From Arion vulgaris (lineage: Eukaryota; Mollusca; Gastropoda; Stylommatophora; Arionidae), in contig CM036758.1 in NCBI GenBank assembly GCA_020796225.1, forward strand, positions 65,317,774 through 65,381,773: 64,000 bases of DNA, written 5' to 3'. The notes beneath the pieces were generated by a model. It was not told the DNA's origin, did no database searches, and was given only the letters and a program-made list of their open reading frames with translations. Of the stretch, positions 32,301 to 43,499 are shown one piece after another. Position 1 is the first letter of the stretch; every line of letters starts with the position of its first letter. A program made the translations under genes and the position numbers.

Positions 32301-32929
32301 CTAACATCTAAGCCACATATACCCCCAATAAATAAGGATTAAGAGCAGATAACCACCTGTACAATTTGTTGCTATACCCATACTAATCGTGTACATAGAT
32401 GTCTAAACCCATGATAAAATTATATTTGTTATCTTACAGATGCAAACAAACACATCAAATCTGATCTAATTATTCTGTGAAACATCACAATTTGCCACCA
32501 AATTTACGTGATATGTCTTCGACATAATCTACAATTATATTACATTTACGTAGTTATAAAATGACGGAATAATTTCAGAACGATCTGTCCTTAACGATAA
32601 TTGCTTCGTGATATATTGCATTCTACTGTCCGACAGGATTTGCAAGCAATCTGAGAAAATACTGTTGCTTTGTTCTCTGCTGCAGCGTTTTCTAATTAAC
32701 GATCTTAAACGAGTCTCTGATCAGTAAAACAATAACTGATTTCCCAAGGTATGGAACAAATGTTAATCCTTCGATCTACACATCAATCAGGAGATAGTAA
32801 AGTTAATTCTACAAAATGTCAAGACTGGACAACGTTTCGCTATCGATTTCTGATGGTTGCTATGACGGGATGTGTACAAGATTTGTTTTCTAATCAGATA
32901 ACATAAACATTTGTTAAAAAATGTATACA
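32301..32929. other. no gene recognised
   Basis: About 630 bp, nothing supported. Confidence 0.45.
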
Positions 32930-33865
32930 GAAAAACATTGATCAACTGGTGTTGAAGAAGAATAGTAGAACTGAGATTGTATGATTGAAACATTCATCAA
33001 CTGATGTTGTAGAAGAATAGCAAAACTAAGATTGTATGATTGAAACATTGATCAACTGATGTTTAAGAAGAATAGTAGAACTAAGATTGTATGATTGAAA
33101 CATTCATCAACTGATGTTTAAGAAGAATAGTAGAACTAAGATTGTATGATTGAAACATTCATCAACTGATGTTTAAGAAGAATAGTAGAACTAAGATTGT
33201 ATGATTGAAACATTCATCAACTGATGTTTAAGAAGAATAGTAGAACTAAGATTGTATGATTGAAACATTCATCAACTGATGTTTAAGAAGAATAGTAGAA
33301 CTAAGATTGTATGATTGAAACATTGATCAACTGATGTTGAAGAAGAATAGTAGAACTAAGATTGTATGATTGAAACATTGATCAACTGATGTTGTAGAAG
33401 AATAGTAGAACTAAGATTGTATGATTGAAACATTCATCAACTGATGTTTAAGAAGAATAGTAGAACTAAGATTGTATGATTGAAACATTCATCAACTGAT
33501 GTTTAAGAAGAATTGTAGAACTAAGATTGTATGATTGAAACATTCATCAACTGATGTTTAAGAAGAATAGTAGAACTAAGATTGTATGATTGAAACATTC
33601 ATCAACTGATGTTTAAGAAGAATAGTAGAACTAAGATTGTATGATTGAAACATTCATCAACTGATGTTTAAGAAGAATAGTAGAACTAAGATTGTATGAT
33701 TGAAACATTCATCAACTGATGTTTAAGAAGAATTGTAGAACTAAGATTGTATGATTGAAACATTGATCACCTGGTGTTAAAGAAGAATAGTAGAACTAAG
33801 ATTGTATGATTGAAACATTCATCAACTGATGTTGAAGAAGAATAGTAGAACTAAGATTGTATGAT
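32930..33865. repeat. 55-bp minisatellite, about 17 copies
   Basis: The unit is TGAAACATTCATCAACTGAT, GTTTAAGAAGAATAGTAGAA, CTAAGATTGTATGAT. The outer units vary most and the central ones are nearly identical. Confidence 0.97.
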
Positions 33866-33889
33866 TGTGTTACAAGATAAGGAGATTAT

Positions 33890-34195
33890 AGACAGAATAA
33901 CAAATCTCCTAGTAAACCAATAGTTGCAGACAAGATACTTGACGTCACAGGACAAGATTTTTAAAAAACTAGAGAGGAATATAATATGAAATTACTGTTA
34001 CTGGAAAGGCAGGAAAGTGGATGAGAAGAAAGTCTAGAAATACACTGTTTCAGAGATTTGTAAGCAGAGATGAAAGATATACCGAGGAACTGGAAGTAGC
34101 TGTTAGAGATATAACTAAAGATAAAAAGACTTGGCATGAGTTGATTGATGGCATATGCAACAACCGTAGAGACAAGACACACAAGATATAAAGAT
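33890..34195 (+). pseudogene. probable LINE C-terminal fragment
   Basis: One frame reads RRKSRNTLFQRFVSRDERYT, EELEVAVRDITKDKKTWHEL, IDGICNNR. The D-x-x-x-W-x-x-L-(V/I)-x-x-(I/L)-C ending resembles LINE ORF2 C-termini. The family is not assigned. Confidence 0.45.
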
Positions 34196-34202
34196 ATATA
34201 TA

Positions 34203-34459
34203 CAGGGTGTTCAACTTAAAAGCAGCCTGTGAATGGAGCTAATCTGGCATATATGTATGGAAATGAAAAGGTTCAGTTATGACGTAGTATAGGTCAAGGT
34301 TGTGTGATGGTGTGTAATTGTAGTGCGGAAGGGGCGATGAACAAATGTGACGTAGGACAAGCTAGTCAGAACCGGTTTAAATAGTAAATAGACGAGATGC
34401 AATGCGTACATGGAACATTTCTATTTATGACTGGGGTTGCTTTTAAGTTGAACACCCTG

Positions 34460-34460
<1 letters not shown>
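34203..34460. mobile_element. mariner-type MITE, copy 2, TA-flanked
   Basis: 258 bp with TIRs CAGGGTGTTCAACTTAAAAG and its complement at the right, flanked by TA (34201-34202 and 34461-34462). It shares internal blocks with 18405-18682. The flanking TA runs expanded into microsatellite. Confidence 0.9.
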
Positions 34461-34491
<31 letters not shown>

Positions 34492-34530
34492 GAGAGAGAG
34501 AGAAAGAAGAAAGATAAAGAGAGAGAGATG
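34461..34530. repeat. (TA)n / (GA)n compound microsatellite
   Basis: TA-rich run followed by GAGAGAGA and AAGAAAGATAAAGAGAGA. Confidence 0.9.
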
Positions 34531-34607
34531 AACAAAGAAGTAAGCTTGAGGATGTTTCCTTTGAGTACTTTGTATCCATCTTTATTTTATTCTTTTATTT
34601 GTAGTTA

Positions 34608-34877
34608 TTGTTATCGCCAGTGTGGTTCCGGGACTCGCAATGGGAGCAAATAATAGTACCACTGAGACCTACAATGCATGTCGTAAGAGGCGACTAATGT
34701 AGGACCTAGGAAAGCTACCCTAGTAAATAAAAAGCCTCGAATAAATCGGATGTTGTGGCCTATTTGTAGACGCATAATTGGCATAACGTACAATCGCTCT
34801 TAGACTCAGATCACATACAAATCAAACAGATTGGTTAACATGTGGTGAATATGGAGCGTTTCAAGAAGAAGAAGAAG
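34608..34877 (+). mobile_element. SINE-A copy
   Basis: Full length: GCCAGTGTGGTTCCGGG head, CATGTCGTAAGAGGCGACTA, CTACCCTAGTAAATAAAAAG, TGGAGCGTTTCAAG and (GAA)4. Confidence 0.9.
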
Positions 34878-35052
34878 TTATCATTTTGTATTAACAGAAA
34901 ATGTTTACCAAATAGATCAAATATACCTCACTTCACTGGAGACATATCTATGAAACAAACCAAACAACATGAGAATGTGTTCTGTGCGCCTGATACTGCA
35001 TGTCGGAACAGTCTAATTTCTATAAGTATATTTCAGAAAGTGATGCGGTAAA

Positions 35053-35250
35053 TCATCATCATCAAGTGGCGTGTTCCTTCCGGAACGTGGTCCAGTATGA
35101 CAGCAGTCCAAAGAAACTCTCTGTTCTATGCAAGTTTACCGGCGTCGGGAGAAGTCATTAACAGATCTCAATGACATCTTGCAGTCATACCGGCGTCAGA
35201 AGTCATTCACACATGGTCAATGACATCTTGTACTCATCGTCGACGTTGTA
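35053..35250 (-). pseudogene. RTE-like LINE 3' end, GAT tail
   Basis: The plus-strand view starts ATCATCATCATCAAGTGGCG, the reverse of a (GAT)n-tailed 3' end like 6847. CAATGACATCTTG blocks occur twice, suggesting a small internal duplication. Confidence 0.5.
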
Positions 35251-35356
35251 AATAGGAAGATAAAAATATGATAACAAAAAAAACAGAAGACGAAGCATAT
35301 GATCAACAATTTTCAGCTGCTACATTTTTATAAATGATGTCATTGATTATGTATAT

Positions 35357-35940
35357 TGAGATTAAACCATTTCCACACAAGCTGTCTAAGCAGAATACTA
35401 AAAATAAACTGGCAGGATGAAATTCCAGATAGCGAAGTCCTCACAAGAGCAAAAATCCCAAGCGTCAACAACCTATTGCAGAAGGCCCAAGTGAGATGGG
35501 TCGGTCACGTTGCTCAAATGCCTGATAAACGCATCCCAAAATAGTTGATGTATTGTGAGTTTGAAGGAGCAGACATTCGCCGGTGGCTAGAAAACGCTTT
35601 GAAGTGTCTCTAAAATGATTCGATATAGACATCACGTGCTGGGAATCCCTTGCGCAAGATTGTCAAATGTGGCGCTGTAACAACACAAGAGGAACCCACA
35701 TAGCTGACAATTAGCGTGACATTTGTCACAAAGAAAACGAGCTGTGCGAAAAGACAGAACACACAACACCCACATGTCTAACTTCGATCATGTATGCCCC
35801 ACCTGTAATAGCTGATTATGTTCTAGCATTGGACTCTACAGTCACCTCCGTACATACCAGATAGGTGCAGCAGCACACGTTTGAGACTGTTGTCATCATC
35901 GCTAGCAATGAGCTGCGTATTATTATCATATTGAGATATT
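35357..35940 (+). pseudogene. LINE ORF2 C-terminus with zinc-finger-like end
   Basis: The frame 35356-35544 reads LNHFHTSCLSRILKINWQDE, LTRAKIPSVNNLL and QVRWVGHVAQMPDKRIPK, a standard LINE post-RT segment. After a stop, shifting frames give GADIRRWLENALK, then DHVCPTC and SSIGLYSHLRT, the C2H2-like finger seen also at 10141-10330. In-frame stops and frameshifts mark it as a pseudogene. Confidence 0.75.
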
Positions 35941-35994
35941 GTTATCGTTTCCTTCCAAACTCTTCCATGCCATGAAGTCAGACTGTCCAGAATG

Positions 35995-36071
35995 ATCTGA
36001 GGCAGACGGCTGCCTTTGTTAGAGAATCCGAAATCCCAATCTAGTGAGAACGCTGAAGAAGAAGAAGAAGA
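35995..36071 (+). mobile_element. 77-bp LINE tail insertion with 15-bp TSD
   Basis: It contains only the last codons (DLRQTAAFVRESEIPI, stop) plus AACGCTGAAGAAG and a (GAA)n tail. The duplication AGACTGTCCAGAATG lies at 35980-35994 and 36072-36086, so the whole insertion is 77 bp: an extreme 5' truncation. Confidence 0.9.
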
Positions 36072-36109
36072 AGACTGTCCAGAATGTTCTCTGTTTCATC
36101 TCCACTGAT

Positions 36110-36735
36110 GTTATCTGCTTGACACAATACTCTCTCATTTCTCCTCACATGTCCAAATCATAAACCTCTCTCCTCACATGTCCCAAATATAAACCTCTCT
36201 CATCACATGCCCAAATATAAACCTCTCTCCTCACATGCCCAAATATAAACCTCTCTCCTCACATGCCCAAATATAAACCTCTCTCATCACATGCCCAAAT
36301 ATAAACCTCTCTCCTCACATGCCCAAATATAAACCTCTCTCATCACATGCCCAAAGATACATCTTCCTTTCTCCTCACATGCCCAAATATAAACCTTATT
36401 TCTCAACACATATCCAAAGATAAACCTTCCTTTCTCCTCACATTCCAAAATATAAACCTTCCGTTCTCCTCACATTCCCAAATATAAACCTTATTTCTCA
36501 TCACATACCAATGATAACATTCTTTCTCATCACATGCTCAAGATAAACATTCCTTTCTCATCACATGCTCAAGATAAACATTCTTTCTAATCACATGTCC
36601 AAAGATAAACCTTCTTTTCTCATCACATATCCAAAGATAAACCTTCTTTTCTCATCACATGTCCAAAGATAAACCTTCTTTTCTCATCACATATCCAAAG
36701 ATAAACCTTCTTTTCTCATCACATATCCAAGATAA
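36110..36735. repeat. 28-31-bp minisatellite, about 21 copies
   Basis: The unit drifts from CTCCTCACATGCCCAAATAT + AAACCTCT (28 bp) to TTCTCATCACATATCCAAAG + ATAAACCTTCT (31 bp) across the array. Confidence 0.95.
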
Positions 36736-36994
36736 ATGCATTCGATCTCTTTCAACACGTAACACATTAATCAAGTCATTTATAAAAATTGCTTCGTTAC
36801 AATAATAAATGTTCAGACATAATTATTTACTATCGTCTAAATTAATCGGGGACCTCTGTGATATGATCTGCATGCCCCTGAGGTCCTCATGTTGTTATAA
36901 TAATCGAATCACATATGCTAGTTAATACCGGTGAGATGCTGACATTCTATCATCAATCAAATATTTGGAAAAACGTTTGTAGTCATTCGATTAC

Positions 36995-37485
36995 ATACTA
37001 CTAAAGTAGTAAGTGGTTAACTGGAGTCTGTGTACATTGATATGAATACTGCTAAAGTAGTAATTGGTTAACTGGAGTCTGTGTACATTGATATGAATAC
37101 TGCTAAAGTAGTAAGTGGTTAACTGGAGTCTGTGTACATTGATATGAATACTGCTAAAGTAGTAATTGGTTAACTGGAGTCTGTGTACATTGATATGAAT
37201 ACTGTTAAAGTAGTAAGTGATTAACTGAAGTATGTGTACATTGATATGAATACTACTAAAGTAGTAAGTGATTAACTGGAGTATGTGTACATTGATATGA
37301 ATACTACTAAAGTAATAAGTGATTAACTGGAGTATGTGTACATTGATATGAATACTGCTAAAGTAGTAAGTGATTAACTGGAGTATGTGTACATTGATAT
37401 GAATACTACTAAAGTAGTAATTCCTTAACTGGAGTCTGTGTACATTGATATGAATACTGCTAAAGTAGTAAGTGGTTAAGAGTCT
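36995..37485. repeat. 51-bp minisatellite, about 9.6 copies
   Basis: The unit is AATACTGCTAAAGTAGTAAG, TGGTTAACTGGAGTCTGTGT, ACATTGATATG. Confidence 0.95.
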
Positions 37486-37907
37486 GTGTACATCTCTATA
37501 TTGCTTGGTTTGGACTGAATAGCTTTGACACGGTGTATGTGTATGTTTTTCTGTGTAAGTATGTTGAACATAAGTGCACGATGCGTATATCTGTCAACTT
37601 ACTTGTACCACATATACGTGTGTTAGTGAATACATTGATATCAATTCAGTACAAACAAACATTCGATTGGTTAACAATAAAGTGTGAATATCTTTTTAAT
37701 ATAATTCTAATACATGTATCTATTCAATGTTCTGTTTCGATGACGGTACGACTGAAATTACAATCGGTTGATGTAAATTTCAGACAGGAATGTGTAATTA
37801 TAGTATTGTCGTCCCTGATTTTGGTATATCATAACAAAGGTTTGAAGATGCAATCAAGCATAACAATGGTTTGAAGATGCAATCAAGCATAACAAATCTG
37901 TCCAAAA
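37486..37907. other. unrecognised ORF region
   Basis: A 113-residue frame (37533-37874) shows no domain, low-complexity composition and no neighbour support. A 27-bp duplication (GGTTTGAAGATGCAATCAAG) lies at 37841-37895. Confidence 0.4.
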
Positions 37908-38096
37908 AAATGTTGAATACTTTTTCTTTCTTCTTCTTCAAACGCTCCATATCTAGCACTTGTTAACCACTCTGTGTGATTTGTATGTTATCTGAGTCTA
38001 AGAACGATTGTACGTTGTGTCAGTTATGCACCTACAAGTAGGTCAACACATCCAATTTCGGCGATACTTTTTATTTACCCTGTTAGCTTTCCTAAT

Positions 38097-39305
38097 TAGA
38101 AGATGAAATACGCGAAACACGAGTAGGTTTGAGAAGAGATAGAGGCACTAGAGATCATATCTGTAACATGAGACTCATTATTGAGAAATGCAGAGAATAC
38201 AACATAGACCTGCATGCATGTTTAATAGACTATAGCAAGGCTTTCGACCATATACAACACCAGAAAATGTGGAACATTATAAAAGACATGCACTTTCCAA
38301 CACATATAATACAACTAATAGAATCTCTATACCACGAACAACAGGCAACCATTAAAATTAGAGGTGAAATAGCTGAATGGTTCGAAATTCAAAAGGGGGT
38401 ACGACATGGATGTATTTTGTCACCATACTTATTCAACATATATGCGGAGAACATCATGAGGAATGTAAAAAACGATGCCAACTATGTGAATTACGACCCT
38501 CTCACTATAGGCGGCAAATGCATACCAGAGCTTAGATACGCAGACGATACAGTATTATTATCCACCAGCAAAGAAGGTTTGAAAACCTAATCATGACGAC
38601 CAAGAAACATAGTGAAGACCAACATCTATATTTGAATATACAAAAACAAAAATCATGTCAACTGACAAAGCAAAAGGCTCACCTAACATCCAAATAAACA
38701 ATGAAGAACTCCAATGTGTAGAGAGCTACGAATATCTGGGCTCAATAATTAACAATAACGGTGACTACTCCAAAGAGATCTCAAGAAGATTGACAATAGG
38801 AATCAAGAAGTTAAACATAATGAAGAACACGTTGCAAAGCACCAGCAAAATATTAAAATTAAAAACATTGAGAGCTTGCATTTTTCCAGTGGCTACTTAT
38901 GGGTGTGAATCATGGGCTATTACACAAAAATTAAGAACACAAACTCAGTACTTCGAAACTAAATGCTACAGAAAGATCCTACGAATACCATGGACAGAAA
39001 AAGAAAGAACACTGATGTCCTGAAAGAACTAAATGTTAAAGAGAATTGGCTGATAAACAACATACTATACAGAAAAATTAGATACTTTGGTCACATCAAG
39101 CGTCTCGATGGCCTGGAAAGAACAATACTAGAAGGCATGGTCACAGGATGCAGAGGCAGACCAAGAAGAAGATGGCTACAAGATATTAAAGAAACCAGAA
39201 TATGACCTTCAACGAAGTGGGTTAACTAGCTAGAGACAGAGTGAATTTCAGATGTGCTGCAAAGAGAGCAACGTCCTATAAAGTATACGCACCTTGATGA
39301 TGATG
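38097..39305 (+). mobile_element. 5'-truncated RTE-like LINE, 12-bp TSD, GAT tail
   Basis: 1209 bp inserted in SINE-A, with TSD AGCTTTCCTAAT at 38085-38096 and 39306-39317. It starts inside ORF2 upstream of RT motif A and ends CACCTTGATGATGATG. The microsatellite-like tail instead of poly(A) is typical of the RTE clade. Confidence 0.92.
38129..39205 (+). pseudogene. RTE reverse transcriptase and C-terminal domain, frameshifted
   Basis: Codes for the polymerase that would copy LINE RNA at a nicked target. The first frame (153 residues) has RT motif A LIDYSKAFD (Asp34), motif B GVRHGCILSP and motif C YADD (137-140). After frameshifts near 38590-38650, the second frame (38655-39023) has YEYLGSIIN and ATYGCESWA. 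The third (38963-39205) has TMDRKRKNT, RYFGHIKR and GRPRRRWLQDIKE. The endonuclease domain is missing through 5' truncation. The catalytic motifs are intact but the ORF is broken in at least two places, so it is inactive. Confidence 0.9.
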
Positions 39306-39545
39306 AGCTTTCCTAATCCCCTACCTCAGTCGCCTTTTACGACATGCCTTGAATGCTACAGTGGTAATATTCTTTGCTTCCCTTGCAGCTCCCTGACACA
39401 ACACGGGCGAAATGTTGAATAAAGTGGCTACATTTGAGATTTTCTAAAGTATAGAACACACAGCTCCAGTTATAACAAAATGGAATGTGTGCGAAGAATA
39501 TTAATATGAAGACTATTTGCGTATAACTAGCCAAATATGATAAGC

Positions 39546-41536
39546 AAAATGAGACGGTAATCACAAACTCTTCTAGAAGATATACATACAGAAATACAAA
39601 ACGAGATGGTAAACATAAACTCTTTTAGAAGATATACATCAAGAAATACAAAACGATATGGTAAACATAAACTCTTCTAGAAGATATACATCAAGAAATA
39701 CAAAACGAGATGGTAAACATAAACTCTTTTAGAAGATATACATCAAGAAATACAAAACGAGATGGTAAACATAAACTCTTTTAGAAGATATACATCAAGA
39801 AATACAAAACGAGATGGTAAACATAAACTCTTCTAGAAGATATACATACAGATATACAAAACGATATTGTAAACATAAACTCTTCTAGAAGATATACATC
39901 CAGAAATACAAAACGAGTTGGTAAACATAAACTAATCTAGAAGATATACATCAAGAAATACAAAACGAGATGGTAAACATAAACTCTTCTAGAAGATATA
40001 CATCCAGAAATACAAAACGAGTTGGTAAACATAAACTAATCTAGAAGATATACATCAAGAAATACAAAACGAGATGGTAAACATAAACTCTTCTAGAAGA
40101 TACACTCAAAAATACAAAACGATATGGTAAACATAAACTCTTCTAGGAGATATACATCAAGAAATACAAAACGAGTTGGTAAACATAAACTCTTCTAGAA
40201 GATATACATACAGAAATACAAAACGATATGGTAAACATAAACTCTTCTAGAAGATATACATACAGATATAAAAAACGAGATGGTAAACATAAACTCTTTT
40301 AGAAGATATACATCAAGAAATACAAAACGAGATGGTAAACATAAACTCTTCTAGAAGATATACATACAAAAATACAAAACGATATGGTAAACATAAACTC
40401 TTCTAGGAGATATACATCAAGAAATACAAAACGAGTTGGTAAACATAAACTCTTCTAGAAGATATACATACAGAAATACAAAACGATATGGTAAACATAA
40501 ACTCTTCTAGAAGATATACATACAGATATAAAAAACGAGATGGTAAACATAAACTCTTTTAGAAGATATACATCAAGAAATACAAAACGAGATGGTAAAC
40601 ATAAACTCTTCTAGAAGATATACATACAGAAATACAAAACGAGTTGGTAAACATAAACTCTTCTAGAAGATATACATACAGATATAAAATACGAGATGGT
40701 AAACATAAACTCTTTTAGAAGATATACATCAAGAAATACAAAACGAGATGGTAAACATAAACTCTTCTAGAAGATATACATACATAAATACAAAACGATA
40801 TTGTAAACATAAACTCTTCTAGAAGATATACATCAAGAAATACAAAACGATATGGTAAACATAAACTCTTCTAGAAGATATACATCAAGAAATACAAAAC
40901 GAGATGGTAAACATAAACTCTTCTAGAAGATATACATCAAGAAATACAAAACGAGATGGTAAACATAAATTCTTCTAGGAGATATACATCAAGAAATATA
41001 AAACGAGATGGTAAACATAAACTCTTCTAGAAGATATACATACAGAAATACAAAACGATATGGTAAACATAAACTCTTCTAGAAGATATACATCAAGAAA
41101 TACAAAACGATATGGTAAACATAAACACTTTTAGAAGATATACATCAAGAAATACAAAACGAGATGGTAAACATAAACTCTTCTAGAAGCTATACATACA
41201 GAAATACAAAACGATATGGTAAACATAAACTCTTCTAGAAGATATACATCAAGAAATACAAAACGAGTTGGTAAACATAAACTCTTCTAGAAGATATACA
41301 TCAAGAAATACAAAACGATATGGTAAACATAAACTCTTCTAGAAGATATACATCAAGAAATACAAAACGATATGGTAAACATAAACACTTTTAGAAGATA
41401 TACATCAAGAAATACAAAACGAGATGGTAAACATAAACTCTTTTAGAAGATATACATACAGAAATACAAAACGAGATGGTAAACATAAACTCTTTTAGAA
41501 GATATACATACAGAAATACAAAACGATATGGTAAAC
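39546..41536. repeat. 52-bp minisatellite, about 38 copies (largest array)
   Basis: The unit is AGAAGATATACATCAAGAAA, TACAAAACGAGATGGTAAAC, ATAAACTCTTCT. Variants (CATCAAG/CATACAG, GAGATGG/GATATGG/GAGTTGG) recur in multi-unit blocks, for example near 40140 and 40400. The array continues at 42739 after the Penelope-like insertion. Confidence 0.97.
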
Positions 41537-41545
41537 TATGATGCA

Positions 41546-42415
41546 CATAGTTTTCTTCTTTATACCTCTTCCCATTCCCAGGCTTGTCGTGATTCTTTAC
41601 CATTCTCTCAACTCTTGCGCCTTCGTCGCCTCTGTAGCGAGGACGACGATTTCTTCGATAGAGCTCACGAGATGCTGGATTTCTTTCGTAAGCGCTTATA
41701 CCCGGATAAGGTGCTTGCTTCTGCTATGCGGCGCGTTCAGCAAATTTCTCGCCAGGAGGCTCTCTCTAACCAGCATAGAACTTCCAATTCTGACAGGGTG
41801 AAACTTGTCTTAACTTTCCACCCTCATAGTTCCCTTGTGAAGAAAGTCTTATTCCGTCATCTCTCCATTCTTCAGTCTGATCCTGATACACGTTCAATCT
41901 TCCAACACTATCCTTTGGTGGCGTACAGACGGGACAGAAGCCTTAAGGATATGTTGGTTCACAGTCGCCTCAAGCCTAACATCCAGAGTCATTTTGACAC
42001 CATCCAGTGTGGCCGTCGGCGCTGCAACACTTGTGCTTATGTAATACAGACCCGCACGGTGTCTTTTCCAAAAGCCACGTTCGTTGTTGAAGACAGTTTC
42101 ACGTGCGAGTCCCGTAATATTATCTATGCCATTATCTGCAAGCGGTGCAACAAGGCCTATATTGGGGAAACCGGCAGGAGACTCAGTGACCGATTCGCCC
42201 AACACTTGCGCGATATACGCCAATGCTCTGTGACCCTGTAGCTACCCATTTCAATGATACTGGCCATTCAGGAGCTTGCGATGTCCAAGGTCACAGCCAT
42301 CCGATCATTTTCCTCTGATGATCGTAGTCGATTTGCTCTGGAGAATCGGTTGATTTCTTTGTATGGTACCTTACGACCACGCGGGCTCAACGTATTACAT
42401 TCTTATGCTTCTTAG
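41546..42415 (+). pseudogene. PLE RT C-terminus plus GIY-YIG endonuclease, frameshifted
   Basis: In the 237-residue frame (41528-42241), residues 20-150 match the conserved region after the PLE reverse transcriptase (LRLRRLCSEDDDF, LVLTFHPHS, SDPDTRSIF, PLVAYRRDRSLKDML). C161, C166 and C169 form the Cys cluster before the nuclease. GIY-YIG follows: NIIY (197-200), AYIGETGRRL (210-219) with the catalytic Arg, and QHLRDI. After a frameshift at about 42235 the ORF continues THFNDTGHS and, after another, ALENRLISLYGTL with the conserved Glu, ending at 42415. The RT palm is missing, so the element cannot move itself. Confidence 0.9.
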
Positions 42416-42644
42416 TACTTTCTCTTCCCATGCTTTGTAATCTCTATGGGTATATGTTGCATGTATTCAAGTTATATATTTACTAGATGTTTCATTGTTT
42501 CTTTTCTATTTCTAGTTTTTATGTGTGTTTTTGTGTTACATTTATTTCGTTATTCGTTTTTATTCCAGATTTTCCTTAGATACGTTGGTATTTGGTCGTC
42601 CATTTGTGTTTCATTTTAATTTGTCACTCCTGTTTGTTCGTTTG

Positions 42645-42674
42645 CTTGATAAAGGCCTTGTTGGTCGAAACGTT
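42645..42674 (+). ncRNA. hammerhead-like motif in PLE 3' region (degenerate)
   Basis: CTTGATAA, a GGCC/GGTC stem with a TTGTT loop, then GAAACG resembles the CTGATGA-stem II-GAAAC core of PLE-associated hammerhead ribozymes. Two core bases differ from consensus, so self-cleavage is doubtful. Confidence 0.45.
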
Positions 42675-42738
42675 GCTGTTTATCGTCACTGTTTATGTAT
42701 TTTGTAAAACTATAGTACTTTGTTTGTACGTGTTTCAC

Positions 42739-42893
42739 TGGTAAACATAAACTCTTCTAGAAGATATACATCGAGAAATAGAAAACGAGATGGTAAACAT
42801 AAACTCATCTAGAAGATATACATCAAGAAATACAAAACGAGATGGTAAACATAAACTCTTCTAGAAGATATACATCCAGAAATACAAAATAAA
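42739..42893. repeat. 52-bp minisatellite, remaining 3 units
   Basis: Continuation of the 39546-41536 array after the PLE insertion; the same unit with an early G substitution (CATCGAG). Confidence 0.95.
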
Positions 42894-43246
42894 CGATGGA
42901 GATAGATCAGATATGTCCGTAGGATAAGAAAAGAAAAACTATCAAGACAGACAATGTAGTGGAGACGGCAGGTACAGCTGAAGAAAGGAGACTTAGAAGT
43001 ACATGAAAGCGAATATTGTGAATCAGAGTTCACAAATCTGAATACGACTAGGTTTAATGTAGAGAGAGAACAAGGGTCGAATTTAGTAGATATTTGTTGC
43101 TTGTCTTATGTGTACTTGGACAGGGACAGACTGACTTATGCTGGTAATGAATGTATTAATCACATCATTTGCTACTTATCCGTTGTATTACTCTTTTATA
43201 TATTGTTGCTTGTTCATCTTGTAATCTGTCTTTCTTTCATTCTTTT
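42894..43246. other. no gene recognised
   Basis: Nothing supported. Confidence 0.45.
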
Positions 43247-43499
43247 TCTTCTTCATCGAGCACTGCATATCGATCACTTGTTAACCATTATGTGTGATTT
43301 GTATGTGATTTGAGCCTAAGAGTGATTGTACGTTGTGCCAGTTATGCGTTCACAAGTAGGCCAGAACATCCGTTTTTATGACGCTTTTATTTACTAGGAT
43401 AGCTCCTAGGTCTTACATCAATCGCCTCTTACGACATGCCTTGTAGATCGCAGTGGTACTATTTCTGCTTCCCTTGCGTGACCCGGCACAACACGAGCG
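43247..43499 (-). mobile_element. SINE-A copy
   Basis: Minus-strand full-length copy. Its head end (right) overlaps a 70-bp duplication that copied the first 39 bp of the SINE. Confidence 0.85.

Larger units (their letters stand above)
37920..39409 (-). mobile_element. SINE-A copy split by an RTE insertion, 12-bp TSD
   Basis: The two halves (37920-38096 and 39306-39409) form one minus-strand SINE-A. Its own TSD AAATGTTGAATA is at 37908-37919 and 39410-39421. An RTE LINE inserted between them carries a different TSD, so the order of events is clear. Confidence 0.95.
41537..42738 (+). mobile_element. Penelope-like element (PLE) 3' fragment inside the 52-bp array
   Basis: A 1202-bp insertion interrupting the array. 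Both junctions carry TGGTAAAC (41529-41536 and 42739-42746), consistent with an 8-bp TSD. However, the array itself contains this word in every unit, so it is not independent proof. It holds the 3' part of the RT-thumb/GIY-YIG ORF and about 320 bp of 3' region. Confidence 0.88.

Noticed and set aside
32930..33865. Hammerhead ribozyme in the 55-bp satellite (CTGATG and GAAAC both present)
   Set aside because: The core lacks the final A of CTGATGA, and I could not draw stems II and III between the motifs.
37533..37874. 113-residue plus-strand ORF
   Set aside because: No domain, AT-driven composition, and no splice or promoter context that I can support.
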